Positions 27,152-37,866 of a stretch of DNA of 64,000 nucleotides are shown one piece after another. The stretch covers positions 186,001 through 250,000 of the forward strand of contig CAWKMN010000009.1 in assembly GCA_963850765.1 (NCBI GenBank), in the 5' to 3' direction. Source of the DNA: CAWKMN01 sp963850765. Its GTDB lineage: Bacteria; Chloroflexota; Anaerolineae; Aggregatilineales; Aggregatilineaceae. Position 1 is the first letter of the stretch; the number at the start of each line of letters is the position of its first letter. The position numbers and the translations under genes were made by a program. The notes beneath the pieces are model-generated. The model searched no databases, was not told the origin of the DNA, and worked only from the letters and a program-made list of their open reading frames with translations.

Positions 27152-28330
27152 CTACACCCGCTCGAAAATGCCCGCCGCGCCCTGACCGCCGCCGATGCAC
27201 ATCGTCACCATGCCATAGCGCCCACCGCGCCGGCGAAGTTCGTGCAGAAGCTGCACGGTGAGCTTGGCCCCCGTGCAGCCGAGCGGATGGCCGAGTGCGA
27301 TCGCGCCGCCGTTCACGTTGACCCGCCCGGCGTCGAGATCCAGTTCGCGCAGGACGGCGAGCGACTGCGCGGCAAACGCTTCGTTCAGTTCGATCAGATC
27401 CAGATCGGCCAGCGACAACCCCGTGCGCCTGAGCACGCGCGGCACCGCCGCCACCGGGCCGATCCCCATGATCTCCGGCGGGACGCCCGCCACGCCAAAG
27501 CCGACAAAACGCGCGATCGGGTCCAGGCCAAGCTGCGCCGCCGTCCCGGCTTCCATCACCAGCACCGCCGCCGCGCCGTCGCTGAGCGGGCTGGCATTGC
27601 CGGGCGTGACGGTGCCGCCCTCTTTGAACACGGGCTTGAGCTTCGCCAGCGCCTCGAGGGTCGTATCGCGGCGCAGATGCTCGTCCGTGTCGAAGGTGAC
27701 CGTTTCGGCGCAGCGCTGCCCCTCCACCAGCGAGACGACTTCAAACGTGACCGGCGTGATCTCCTCGGCAAACTTGCCCGCGTCGGTCGCCGCCGCCGCT
27801 TTCATGTGGCTCTGATAGGCGAATTCGTCCTGATCCTCGCGCGCGATTCCATACTGCGCCGCGACGTGTTCCGCCGTCAGGCCCATGCCCATGTAGATTT
27901 GCGGCTGCTGGAAGGTGGAGTCGTAATGCGGGCTGAGGCGGAACCCCGTCATCGGGACGAGCGACATGGTTTCCACCCCGCCCGCCAGGATCACGTCCGC
28001 GCCGTTAGCGATGATGCGTTCCGCGGCGAGGGCGATGGACTGCAACCCGCTCGAACAGAACCGGTTGACCGTCATGGCGGGGACGCTGTCCGGCAGGCCG
28101 GCGATCACGCTGGCGATGCGGGCCACGTTGAGGCCCTGCGCGCCTTCGGGCATGGCGCAGCCGAGGATCACGTCATCGATCTGGGCCGGGTCGAGCCGCC
28201 CGTCTGTCTGGCTCAGCACGTCCTGAATCACCGCTTTGACCAGGTCTTCGGGGCGGGTGGTGCGCGTAACACCCTTTTTGGATCGCCCCACCGCTGTGCG
28301 CGCCATGGCGACCAACACCGCTTCTCTCAT
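27152..28330 (-). CDS. fadA: acetyl-CoA C-acyltransferase (thiolase)
   Basis: 392-residue thiolase of the FadA/AtoB group. The nucleophile Cys92 lies in NRFCSSGLQ, the GHP histidine in GGAIALGHPLG near residue 349 and the second cysteine in MCIGGGQG near 379, so the catalytic set is complete. It performs the last step of beta-oxidation, or the reverse condensation. The dehydrogenase/hydratase partner is encoded at 33706-36106 on the same strand, but the giant kinase gene intervenes. Start ATG 28330 (MREAVLVAMARTAVG) is the family N-terminus. Confidence 0.92.
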   Translation of the reverse strand: MREAVLVAMARTAVGRSKKGVTRTTRPEDLVKAVIQDVLSQTDGRLDPAQIDDVILGCAMPEGAQGLNVARIASVIAGLPDSVPAMTVNRFCSSGLQSIALAAERIIANGADVILAGGVETMSLVPMTGFRLSPHYDSTFQQPQIYMGMGLTAEHVAAQYGIAREDQDEFAYQSHMKAAAATDAGKFAEEITPVTFEVVSLVEGQRCAETVTFDTDEHLRRDTTLEALAKLKPVFKEGGTVTPGNASPLSDGAAAVLVMEAGTAAQLGLDPIARFVGFGVAGVPPEIMGIGPVAAVPRVLRRTGLSLADLDLIELNEAFAAQSLAVLRELDLDAGRVNVNGGAIALGHPLGCTGAKLTVQLLHELRRRGGRYGMVTMCIGGGQGAAGIFERV

Positions 28331-28374
28331 GGTTCACCCTTTCGCAGCCATCGCGAGCGAAAACCAGAAACGAC

Positions 28375-28593
28375 GAACCGCAGAGACGCAGAGTGCGCCG
28401 AGATCATACGAGAGAGGGCAGAGAAAACCTATTGGGCGGTTAGCAGGCTGTGAAGGTGATCTTCGCGTGCGTTAGCCCCTCCCTATATCCCTCCCCACAG
28501 GGTGGAGAGGGACTTGAGATCCTCCCCTTTCTCCGTGCTTGCGAAGCACGCCTGGGGATAGGGGCTAACCGCGCTCTGCGTCTCTGCGGTTCA
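28375..28593. repeat. inverted pair of CAGAG period-9 arms around a TTAGCCCCT element
   Basis: Left arm GAACCGCAGAGACGCAGAGT (28375-28405). Right arm is its complement, CTCTGCGTCTCTGCGGTTC (about 28573-28592). The core at 28472-28568 runs from TTAGCCCCTCCCTATATCC to GGATAGGGGCTAA, 13-bp ends of the TTTACCCCT class. The 28331-28628 gap contains nothing else recognisable. Confidence 0.7.
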
Positions 28594-28628
28594 GACTTAT
28601 TCTAATTATTAGCACCAATCACCTGGGC

Positions 28629-31600
28629 TCAACCATTCTCGGCCAGGACATTCAACGTCATGGTGAAGACGCTGCCCTGACCGCGCGTACTCTCAACCGT
28701 AAGTTGTCCGCCGTGAAGCTGCACGATCTCGCGGGCGATCGTCAGACCCAGCCCGGTCCCCACGGTGGCTTTTTCATCGGCGCGGAAAAACGGCTCAAAG
28801 ACGTGGGCGATCAGGTCTGGCTCGATGCCAATCCCGGTATCAGATACCCGCAGCACGGCCTGCTGTCCTTCCGGCACTAACTCAACCTTGATGCAGCCGC
28901 CTTCCGACGTGTAATTGATCGCATTGCAGACCAGATTGTTGATCACCTGCATGATCCGGCGCGAATCAACCACGACGCGCAGCGGCACCGGGGACAGGAG
29001 GACTTCCAGGCCGATTTTTTTGTTCTCAGCTTCCACCTGCTGGATCTCTGTGACGCTCTGAACCAGGTCCTGCAGCACCGTGACCCGGCGATTGAGCGGG
29101 ATCACGCCGCGCTCGAAGCGCGACACGTCCAGCAGATTCTCGACGAGTTCCGCCATGTTATCCGCCACCTGGCTCAGGATCTGGTGGTGCTGCTCGGCCT
29201 TTTCGGGCTGGCGTAGAAGCAGGTATAACCGGGTTTTGATATTCGCCAGCGGCGTCCGCAGTTCGTGCGAGGCGTTGGCGATAAAGCGGACCCGCTGCTC
29301 CTGAAGCGCTTTTTCCTGGCTGATGTCCCGGATCACCGTGACCGCGCCGACGATCTGGCCCGCGGTGTTCCGCACCGAGGTAACGGTGAGCGCTGCGTCA
29401 AATACACTACCGTCGCGGCGCTGCAAGCGCGATTCACCCCGCCAGATACTCTTCGTGTCAACCACATCATAGATTGTCTGGATCAAGTGGCAGTATTCGT
29501 CGAGCGGTTGGATGGACTGGCACAACGGCTCCAGATAGGCGTGTGCCATGAAGTCGTCAGGCGAATAGCCGGTAAGCTGTGTCAAAGCCCGGTTGATGTA
29601 CTTGACGGTGAGCTTTTCGTCATAAATGACCCCCTCGCCCATCGAATCCAGAATGGCCTGCAACTGGCCGCGCTGCTGCTCGACTTCCTGCGTGCGCTCC
29701 TGCACTCGCTGTTCGAGTTCAGCCGCGTGGCGCTGCACGCGCTCGAACAACTTCGTACTGCGGATCGCCAGCGATGCCTGATCGGCAAACGCCTGGACGC
29801 GCGCGGCGTGTGCGGCGGTAAACGTTCCGGGGGTGGCACTGTCGAGATTCAATATTCCGACCATTTGCTCACCCAGATGGATCGGAGTACCCAGGTAAGC
29901 GCGAATCCAGCGATCCTGCGGGAGATCCACCCAGCGCTGATCGGCGGTCGTGTCGTTGATAATAACCGCCTGTCCCGCCTCAACATCGTCCAGGTACATG
30001 AGCGGGATCAGGTGTTCGTCTTTGCCGCCGTGTGCTTCATAGCCGCGCGCGCCGACGATATAACCGTGCCTTTCGTCCGCGTCGATGAGCATGATATTGG
30101 CGGCGTCATGCGGCACAACCTGATGGATATGATCCAGCACGAGGTTGACCACTTGTTCGAGGCTGAGCGGCCCGGTCAGCATGGTGGCGAGCTGACTCAG
30201 CGCCTCGGCAAACTCGCGCTGGTGGTGCTCGGCGCGGTAGAGCTGCGCATTATGAATCGCGACGGCAGCCTGATTGGCGACGATCATCAGCAGCTTCATA
30301 TCGGTGTCCTGAAAGGCGTCCGCGTCGTTGTGCTGGATGTTCAGGACGCCCAGCACCGTGTCACCGCTGAGCAGGGGCAGATACAATGACGACTGTGAAT
30401 TTGTCGTCCCGTGATTGCCCACGCGTATATAGGTGCCGGGCAGGGTAAGCTTGTTGTGCTGGGTGGGCAGCGCGACGATCCGCGGCTGGCGGGTGCGAAT
30501 GGTTTCGCTGTTGGGCCCGGTGCCGAATGGCATCGGTGGAAGCTGTGTCGCGTCGGACGGAACGCCATCGATCACCGCAAAATCGCACACGATCTGCTCA
30601 TGCACCGGGTCGTAGAGCGCAATCAGCAGATGCTGTGCCCCCAGCAGCCGCTGGGCGACTTCCCGGTAGATCACCTCATAAATCTGCCGAAGGTCCAGGG
30701 TCGAGATCAGACCATGGGCGATTTCCTGCAAGGCGAGCAGTTCGCCCTGACGTTTCTCCAGGCGGGCGTTCGCTTCCTGAAGCTGCTCCAGGGCCCGCCG
30801 CCGCTCCAACCGGGTGCGCAGCGTGACAATGCCATAGGCCAGATCGCTGGCAAGCTCGATCAGCAGCATGATCTCCTGATCGTCGAAGGCATTTGGCTCG
30901 GCGGCGTAGATGTTCAGCGAGCCGAAGGGCTGTTCGTCTACCGTCAGCGGCAGCGCGATCATCGACCGGTAGCCGCGCGCCAGGGTCGCTTCACGCCACG
31001 GGACATACAGCGGATCCGTGCTGATATCCCGCACGATCTGGGGCTGTTTGGACCGGACGGCCCGCTGGCTGGGTCCGAGCGGGAGATCCGGGTCATTCAG
31101 CCGCAGCGTTTTGATCGCATCCAGATAACCCTCTTCGTAACCGGCCCGCGCTGCTGGGTGCATGGTGTAGGGACGATTGGTGCCATTCAGGTAGTTCACC
31201 CAGGCAAACCGGTAATGCCCGGTGCTGACCATGATGGTGCAGACCTCGCCGAGCAGTTGATCCTCGTCCGTGGCGCGGACCATCGCCTGATTGCAGTCGC
31301 TCAAAACCCGATAGGCGCGGTTGGCGGTGCGTAATGCCTGTTCGGCCTGGCGACGGGCCGTGATGTCGGTCATGATCGTCGCCAGATCGCGGGGCTGACC
31401 GTTTTTATCCGGGATGGCGAAGATCGTCTGTTCGACCGGCGTCACACTGCCATCCGCCCGCAGGATCTCGTTTTCACCCCGCCACAGCCCCTCGGTTCGC
31501 ACCGCCGGCATAGCCTCCTCGTTCAGCCGAACCTGTGCCTCAGCCGGGTAGCTCGCCAAAATCGGCCGGCTGAAAAAGTCCTCGACATGCTCCAGCCCTA

Positions 31601-33366
31601 ACAGTTTCAGACCGGCCGGGTTGATATAGAGCGGCCCATACGTTTCCATATCGGCGAGGGCGATCAGGCTGCTGGTATTTTCGATGATCGCCAGCCGCCG
31701 GTTGTTCTCGGCAAACAGCCGCGCGTTGTGGATCGCGATCGCCACCTGCGCGGCCAGGGTGCTCTGAATATGGGCATCGTCCAGGGTGAACCGGCCGATC
31801 TGGTCGTCTTCGATATTCATCACACCGACCAGCTCGCCGGCAACGATCATCGGGATGGCAAGCTCAGAGCGGGTAGCTGCCAGCAGGTCGTTGAACAAAA
31901 AGTCCGGTTCTTGCGAGACATCATTGATCAGCAGCGGCTCATGCGAGCGGGCCGCACGGGCTACCAGGCTTTTGGGGGCGTCCACCGGAATCACCAACCC
32001 TTGTTTGACCAACTGCCGCCCAATCTCGCCCTCGCCGGCCACGAGCTTGAGTTTGTTGCCTTCGAGCAGATAGATATGCACGTGGTAAAAACTGAACAAC
32101 CCTTTGATCAGGCGCGAGGCTTCCCATGGCAGCACGTCCACATCAAAGATCCGGGTGATCTGGCGGCTGATGGCAGCGACCGTCGCCAATTCGACGGCGC
32201 GCGCTTCCGCCTGATTGAGCAGATTCGATAGCTGGTCCTGGCTGGTATAGACGGCAGCCTGTGAGCGCTCGAAGGCGGCCAGCATGTCATTGATCGTATA
32301 TCCCAGATCGGCCAGTTCATCGCTGCCGCTGGACCGGTACGCGCCTCTTGATGTTGCCGGTCTGGCTGATCTGGTTAATTGCCGTGCTGATACGCAGCAG
32401 CCGCGCCAGCACCAGCCGTTCGATTAGCGCGGCGACCCCTCCGATCAGGGCCAGCGCGACGACGGCGGCGGCCAGGACGAACACCCAGACCACGTCCTGT
32501 CCCCGGCCCGAGATCTCGCGCGGCATTTCCACGCGCATGACCCACCGGGGATAGCCCATCACGTCATTGATCAGGGCATAACCGGCGAACTCATCGGTAT
32601 TCAGCGGACGGGTGACGATGGTGGTTTTTGTCATAAGCTGCTGGACAGCGTCCCGGTAATCCGATGGCAGATCGGGATCATTGACGTTTAAAAGCTGGAA
32701 GTTCACCGCGGTGATCTGGGCTAACTGTTCGAGCCGCGCCGCATCCAGATAGCGCCCGATCACCAGCACGCCGGGCGCCTCGCCGGAGCCGTCGCTGGGC
32801 AGAATGGGATCAACGACGAGCATGGTCGGCCCACCCGGTGTCAGAATGAAACCGGACGCGCCATCATTCTGCACGGCAAAACTCACATAGTCTTTGAGCG
32901 ACGGGCTGACGGCCAGATAAAAACGAACCATCGCAGGGCCAGGCTCCCACGCTTCGTGCGTCTGGAGATCAAAGACTTTTGCGTAGACGGCTTCACCCGA
33001 CAGGTCAAAGTAAAGCATCATATTGATGTCGAGCGTGACGAATGTATCATCCGCCATGTTTTCATCGATATAGGCCGCGTTCTGATCCTGAACAAACTGA
33101 TAGGTGTCATCCCACTGTGACCAATCGCGTGCGGTCTGGCGCAGGTTGGTCAGATCGTTATTGATGGCATTCATCACCCGCCCGGTGTCTTGCGTAACCT
33201 CATCCTTTTCCAGATCGGTGAAGCTGTTGAGCACAATGATCCGCGACAGCACAAACAGCAGCAGGATCAACAGCACCGCCATCGTACCGACCAGCAGCAT
33301 CGCCTTGGTTCGCAGCGAGATGGTGATCGGGATCGGATCGGTCAGGATACGGTGTAATCGGTGCAT
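28629..33366 (-). CDS. giant CHASE4-HAMP-GAF/PAS sensor histidine kinase, one frameshift
   Basis: About 1,580 residues. Order: membrane helix near 25-45; extracellular CHASE4 domain (DWSQWDDTYQFVQD); second helix (VVWVFVLAAAVVALALIGG); HAMP linker; GAF domain; PAS domain (NTSSLIALADMETYG); three further GAF domains; a PAS domain (ILDSMGEGVIYDEKL); HisKA with phospho-acceptor in ASHELRTPLANIK; HATPase with N box NLVCNAINYT, DTGIGI and GTGLGLTIA. The HAMP frame stops at 32317, and the rest continues if one base is skipped near 32330-32335 (VPV to SGSDELADLG). ATG 33366 (MHRLHRI) is assumed; earlier in-frame starts exist up to 33429. No response regulator is adjacent. Ligand unknown. Confidence 0.82.
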
Positions 33367-33559
33367 GATGATTGGTCGTCCTTTTACGTGCTGCATGATG
33401 CCCAGGAGCAGCGGGCGTACTGGCATCACTCAATTGATCGGTACGACCGGCGAGTTGCCGCCTCAATCCCCTTCGTCCGAGTCGGGGTGGGGATGGTCTC
33501 CTCTCGGACAAGACCCGAGAGGCGGCCGGGCGGCAAGGCCGGATAATCTTTGCCTGAAA

Positions 33560-33705
33560 TAAACGCCCCTCACCCGTCGAGCGGGCTCGCGCCACTCTTC
33601 CCGGCCAAGCCAGGGAGAGGCGATCAGCTGGCGTGCCGCTCCCCTTCCCCTAGCTTGGCTGGGGGAAGGGGTGGGGGGATAGGGGCTAAAAGTGCATAAT
33701 ACCCT
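33560..33705. repeat. double-hairpin element ending AGTGCATAAT
   Basis: From CGCCCCTCACCCG to GGGGATAGGGGCTAAAAGTG, with CGGCCAAGCCAGGGAGAGG and CCCCTTCCCC...GGGGGAAGGGG hairpins. The right end resembles that of the 23915-24098 element and abuts the stop codon of the next gene at 33706. Confidence 0.55.
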
Positions 33706-36106
33706 CTAATTGCGGAGCGGCTTGCTGTATTGCAGCATATGCGCCATCCGCTCGTGCGACTTTGGTTCGTGACACAGATCGACAAACGCTTCGCGCTCCA
33801 GATCCAGGATCACCTGTTCCGGCACCCAGCCCGGCTCGGAGAGATCGCCGCCGCACAGCACATAGGCTAACTGGTAGGCGATGCGCGCCTCGTGATCGGT
33901 CGCGAATCCGCCATCATGCAGTGTGTAGACGGCCATCCGCAGCGCGGCCAGCGCATCGCGCCCCGCCGCCCAGATCTTTTGCGGAGGCAGCGGCGTGTAT
34001 CCGCTCTCCACCAGATGCCGCACCTCACGCCTGGCCTCGGCCAGCAGGTGATCGCGGTTGAGCACCACGCGATCGGCAGGCGCGAGAAAGCCCATCTCGC
34101 GGGCCTGCTTCGCGCTCTCCGAGACTTTCGCCAGCGCGATCTGCTCAAAGACGGCCTGCAAATGCGGCAGCACGTCGGCGTTGGGTGTCTGCATGACCGG
34201 ATTCACCCGGCGGCGCAGCATCTCCTTGCAGCCGGTGCCCGCCGGGATCAGCCCGACGCCGATCTCGACCAGCCCGGCGTACAGTTCGGCGTGTGCTACG
34301 GCGCGTGTATTCGCCATCAGCGTTTCCGCGCCGCCGCCGAGCGCCATGCCAAACGGCGCGGTGACGACCGGCCCCGGGGCGGATCGGAACGCCTGGAACA
34401 GGTTCTGCATCTCGCGCACCAGCCCATCGATCCGGTTCCATTCGCCCTGCTGCGCCAGCATCAGGATCAGAAAGATATTCGCGCCCGCGCTGAAGTGCTC
34501 GCCCTGGCTGCCGATCACCAGCCCATCATAGCCGTGTTCCAGCAGATCGAGCGCCCGCCAGCCCATCCGGGCGATGTCTTCGTCCACGGCGTTGGCTTTG
34601 CTGTGGAATTCGAGCAGCAGCACGCCGTCGCCCATATCGACCAGGGAGGCGCTGGCGTTGCCTTCCAACCGCAGCCCTGCCGCCTTGAGATTCTGAATAT
34701 TCACCACGCGCGGATCGCCGTCCAGCGGAACATACGCGGCGCGGTCCCTGTCGTAAACGCCGGTCACGATGCCGTTCTCATCGCGGCGATAGAAGGTCGG
34801 GTGCCCGGTGGCGACCATCGCCTTGACCCACGGCTCGACGGCGTACCCGTCTGCTTCCATGCGGGGAATCGTGTCCTCAACGCCGAGCGCATCCCAGATT
34901 TCGAACGGGCCAAGCTCGTGGTTAAAGCCCCACTTGTTCGCGTTGTCGATCGCGGGAATGCTGTCCGCGATCTCGCCCAGGCGGCGCGCGGCGTAGGTCA
35001 GGTAAAAGGCGTGCAGATGCCAGAGATACTGCCCGGCGCGATCCTCGCTGTGGACCAGCGCCCGGATGCGCGCCCCGGTATCCTCGATCTTGCGGTGCTG
35101 GCCGACGCTCTCGAAGCGGACTTTCTGCGGCGGTTCGTAGTCGAGGGTGTCCAGGTTCAGCGCCCAGAACTCCTTGTCGCCGGACGGCAGATCGACGCGC
35201 TTATAGAATCCCTGCTTCGTCTTGTTGCCGAGCCAGCCGCGGTCCAGCATCGCTGCGAGCATCTGCGCGGCCTTCGGGATGCTGCAACAATTCGCGCGAT
35301 TCGTCGCCGGGGATGGCCGGGTACAGGTTGCGGTTGACGTGCGCCATGATGTCGGTGCCGATCAGGTCCATCAGGCGGAAGGTCGCCGTCCGGGGCCGCC
35401 CGATGAGCGGGCCGGTCAGGTTGTCCACTTCGTCCACCGTATAGCCGCAGTCCAGCGCATAATTGATCCCGAAGGTGCCCGCCATGCTGATAAAGCGGTT
35501 GGCGATAAAGTTCGGCGTGTCCTTACACAGCACGACGCCTTTGCCGAGCACGTTCTGCCCGTAATCCATCATAAAATCGAGCACGGCGGGATCGGTTTTG
35601 GGGTGGGGGATAATTTCGAGCAGCTTGAGATAACGCGGCGGGTTGAAAAAGTGAGTGCCGAGGAAATGCCGCTGAAAATCGTCACTGCGCCCGTCGGCCA
35701 CCGCCGCGATCGGCAGGCCGCTGGTGTTGGTGCTGACGATGCTGGTCGGCTTCCGCACACTTTCGAGGCGGGCCATCAAGTCCTGTTTGATCGCCAGATT
35801 TTCGACAATGACTTCGATGATCCAATCCACATCGGCCAGGAGCGCGAAGTCATCTTCCAGATTGCCGGGTGCGATCAGCTCCGCATCGCTCGCGTGGAAA
35901 AGCTGCGCCGGGCGGCTTTTCTGCATGGCCTTCAGGTTGCCCAGCACAACCGCGTTACGCCGCTCAGGTGGATCGCCGGGCGCGGAGTCCTTGGCGGGAA
36001 TGTCCAGCAGGATCACCGGCACCCCGACGCCCGCCAGCAGGGCCGCGATGCCGCTGCCCATCGTGCCCGATCCGATCACGGCTGCTTTACGAATCATATG
36101 GCGCAT
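33706..36106 (-). CDS. fadN: 3-hydroxyacyl-CoA dehydrogenase / enoyl-CoA hydratase fusion (FadN-like), one frameshift
   Basis: About 800 residues. The NAD-binding dehydrogenase is N-terminal (AVIGSGTMGSGIAALLAG, then GTHFFNPPRYLKLLE and GKGVVLCKDTPNFIANR), followed by its C-terminal domain, then a crotonase domain (GLVIGSQGEHFSAGANIFL, with an oxyanion-hole-like GMALGGGAE). This order is that of FadN and opposite to FadB. One base must be skipped at 35279-35284 (RELLQ to IPKAAQMLAAML). Two central steps of fatty-acid beta-oxidation are encoded. AGGAG lies 6 bases before ATG 36106. Pairs functionally with the thiolase at 27152. Confidence 0.88.
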
Positions 36107-36264
36107 CCAAAACTCCTGAAAACACGCTGCCCGGTTCTCCAGATATTAGACCGCAAAACTCTATCGAACTACACGCTGGAAACGGGTGACTTGGGAGATT
36201 CTGCGGTGATAAGGACTATTCTATTATGGCACAAGCGGGGTGCGAGATAAAGCAACGCTGCCGT

Positions 36265-36293
36265 AAAAAAGCAAAAACGGACCGTATGGTCCG
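36265..36293 (-). terminator. intrinsic terminator of rpmJ
   Basis: Minus strand CGGACC (36293-36288) and GGTCCG (36283-36278) with loop ATAC, then TTTTTGC and TTTTTT. Confidence 0.85.
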
Positions 36294-36320
36294 CTTCTGG
36301 CTTTCGTGACGGCGCATGAA

Positions 36321-36437
36321 TTAGCCCTGACGCTGCTTGTGCTTGGGATTGCCCGCGCACATCACGTACAGACGGCCCTTCCGCCGCACGAAATAACACT
36401 TGTCGCACATTTTGCGCACTGAAGACCGGACTTTCAT
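36321..36437 (-). CDS. rpmJ: 50S ribosomal protein L36
   Basis: 38 residues: MKVRSSVRKMCDKCYFVRRK, then GRLYVMCAGNPKHKQRQG. This is the zinc-binding C+ form (Cys11, Cys14, Cys27 and His33). AGAGGTGA precedes ATG 36437, and a strong terminator follows, so it is a free-standing transcription unit instead of the usual infA-rpmJ-rpsM operon. Identity is certain from the sequence. The isolation beside beta-oxidation and cytochrome maturation genes is unusual. Confidence 0.95.
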   Translation of the reverse strand: MKVRSSVRKMCDKCYFVRRKGRLYVMCAGNPKHKQRQG

Positions 36438-36587
36438 CGTTCACCTCTCTAATTCCAACCGTCCCAGGGACGGCGTCCTGTGGACGGCGCTGTTCGCGTT
36501 TGATCGCCTCATCGGGCCAAATGCGCCTGTATTATAAACCAAACGCCCGCAAAATCAATCGTGGGCTTGGGGCGACTGACAATCGAA

Positions 36588-36712
36588 CCGGCGAGACCGC
36601 AGAGAGAGGAATTAGCCATTAGCTGTTAGCCGTTAGCCGTTAGCTAAAAGCTAATGGCTAAGAGCTAACCGCTGGTTACTTGTGCTCTCTGTGTTCTCTG
36701 TGGTGAATCTTT
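36588..36712. repeat. nested cassette: period-9 arms around a palindromic heptad array
   Basis: Outer arms GAGACCGCAGAGAGAGG (36588-36604) and CTCTCTGTGTTCTCTGTGG (about 36685-36703). The centre is nine perfect 7-base steps from 36611 to 36673 that change strand in the middle: ATTAGCC ATTAGCT GTTAGCC GTTAGCC GTTAGCT then AAAAGCT AATGGCT AAGAGCT AACCGCT. The array can fold on itself. It fills the space between rpmJ and ccmD. Confidence 0.75.
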
Positions 36713-36717
36713 CGTTC

Positions 36718-36966
36718 TCACCCCGGCAGGTCGCTGATTCCCCGAGCGGCGGCTTCGGGCCGGGCCTGTTCTTCGAGTGCGCCTACGGCGGACGCGACCC
36801 GGTCGTGCTCGGCGTGCTCTTCCGCTTCGATGCGATCCAGTTCGGCGGATTTGGTTTCGAGCGCCCGGTAGCGCAGGTAGAGCCACAGCACCATACCGCC
36901 CAGCAGAATCGCCATGACGGCATATCCGATCGCCATATAGTCGGCGTGTTTGCCAAAGTCGAACAT
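36718..36966 (-). CDS. ccmD: CcmD-like heme exporter subunit
   Basis: 82-residue small protein with one membrane helix (about 10-32, YMAIGYAVMAILLGGMVLWL) followed by YLRYRALETKSAELD, the charged pattern of CcmD/CycX, and an acidic tail. CcmD helps CcmC/CcmAB release holo-CcmE. It starts 16 bases after the ccmC stop with GGAGAG upstream, so the two are co-translated. Longer than E. coli CcmD (69). Confidence 0.7.
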   Translation of the reverse strand: MFDFGKHADYMAIGYAVMAILLGGMVLWLYLRYRALETKSAELDRIEAEEHAEHDRVASAVGALEEQARPEAAARGISDLPG

Positions 36967-36982
36967 GAAATTCTCTCCTGCG

Positions 36983-37708
36983 CTACAGGTCCGCCAGCAC
37001 GTCGATCTTGCGCCGCATCACGCGCTGCGAGAGATTTTCCAGGCGGATGCGATGCCAGATCAGCGCCAGCGTGATCACGGCAAACGTGAACAGGTTAAAG
37101 AACAAGGTCGTGCGGATGCGCCCTTCGACGCTGAACCCGCCGGTCGGATCGGCCTGGGTCGGGCCGGCGACAACCGGGTGGATGGTATCGGGCCGGACGC
37201 GGATGATGATGATGGTGAACAGCACGCTGGCAAACGCGATGATCCCATAGACCGCCGCGAAACGCCGCCGCCGTTCGGGATCTTCAATCCCGGAGCGCAG
37301 CATGACATAGGCCGCGTAGGCCAGCCACATGATCGTAACGCTCGTCAGGCGCGGATCCCATGTCCACCACGTATTCCAGATCGGGCGCGCCCACACCGAG
37401 CCGGTCGCGATCGTGATGGCCGAAAAGCCCAATCCGATCTCGACATTAGCCAGCCCGAAGGTATCCCACTTGGGATTGCGCGTCCGCAGGTACGCGATCC
37501 CGGCGACGAGCGTTCCGCCAAACGCGATAAACGCGCCGAGGAACGAGCCGAGATGGACATAGAAGATGCGCTGCACCTCGCCCTGTTCTTTCTCCGGTCC
37601 CACCCAGAACAGGTCCAGGTAGATCGCGATCGCAAACAGGATCACCGCCGCCAGGGTCACGCCCTGCAGCAAGCGGGTGCGCTGTGGGGAGTAGGGTGTC
37701 GCTGTCAT
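36983..37708 (-). CDS. ccmC: heme transporter/ligase subunit CcmC
   Basis: 241-residue six-helix membrane protein of the heme-handling family. The tryptophan-rich motif reads IWNTWWTWDPRLTS, and heme-ligand histidines are visible in FYVHLGSF and DTIHPVV. CcmC loads heme on CcmE at the outer membrane face. ATG 37708 follows GGAGAAACCC. Separated from the rest of the ccm cluster by the PMT-like gene. Confidence 0.9.
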   Translation of the reverse strand: MTATPYSPQRTRLLQGVTLAAVILFAIAIYLDLFWVGPEKEQGEVQRIFYVHLGSFLGAFIAFGGTLVAGIAYLRTRNPKWDTFGLANVEIGLGFSAITIATGSVWARPIWNTWWTWDPRLTSVTIMWLAYAAYVMLRSGIEDPERRRRFAAVYGIIAFASVLFTIIIIRVRPDTIHPVVAGPTQADPTGGFSVEGRIRTTLFFNLFTFAVITLALIWHRIRLENLSQRVMRRKIDVLADL

Positions 37709-37753
37709 TCAGGGTTTCTCCTCTCGATGCCAACTCAGGTGTTGCTTGGGTGA

Positions 37754-37851
37754 TTTACCCCTCCCTAAATCCCTCCCCGCACGCGGAGAGGGACTTGAAC
37801 GCCGCTCGTTTTTCCCTCTCCGTTTACGGGGAGGGGCAGGGGAGGGGTAAA
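37754..37851. repeat. 98-bp double-hairpin element, TTTACCCCT type
   Basis: TTTACCCCTCCCTAAATCCC at the left and GGGGAGGGGTAAA at the right, with CCCGCACGCGGAGAGGG and CCCTCTCCGTTTACGGGGAGGG hairpins. The right end lies 16 bases from the next stop codon. Confidence 0.7.
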
Positions 37852-37866
37852 CTGATATATGTCGCT

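Noticed and set aside
33892..35337. 481-residue frame antisense to the FadN-like gene
   Set aside because: Same reason; the minus strand has complete catalytic motifs.
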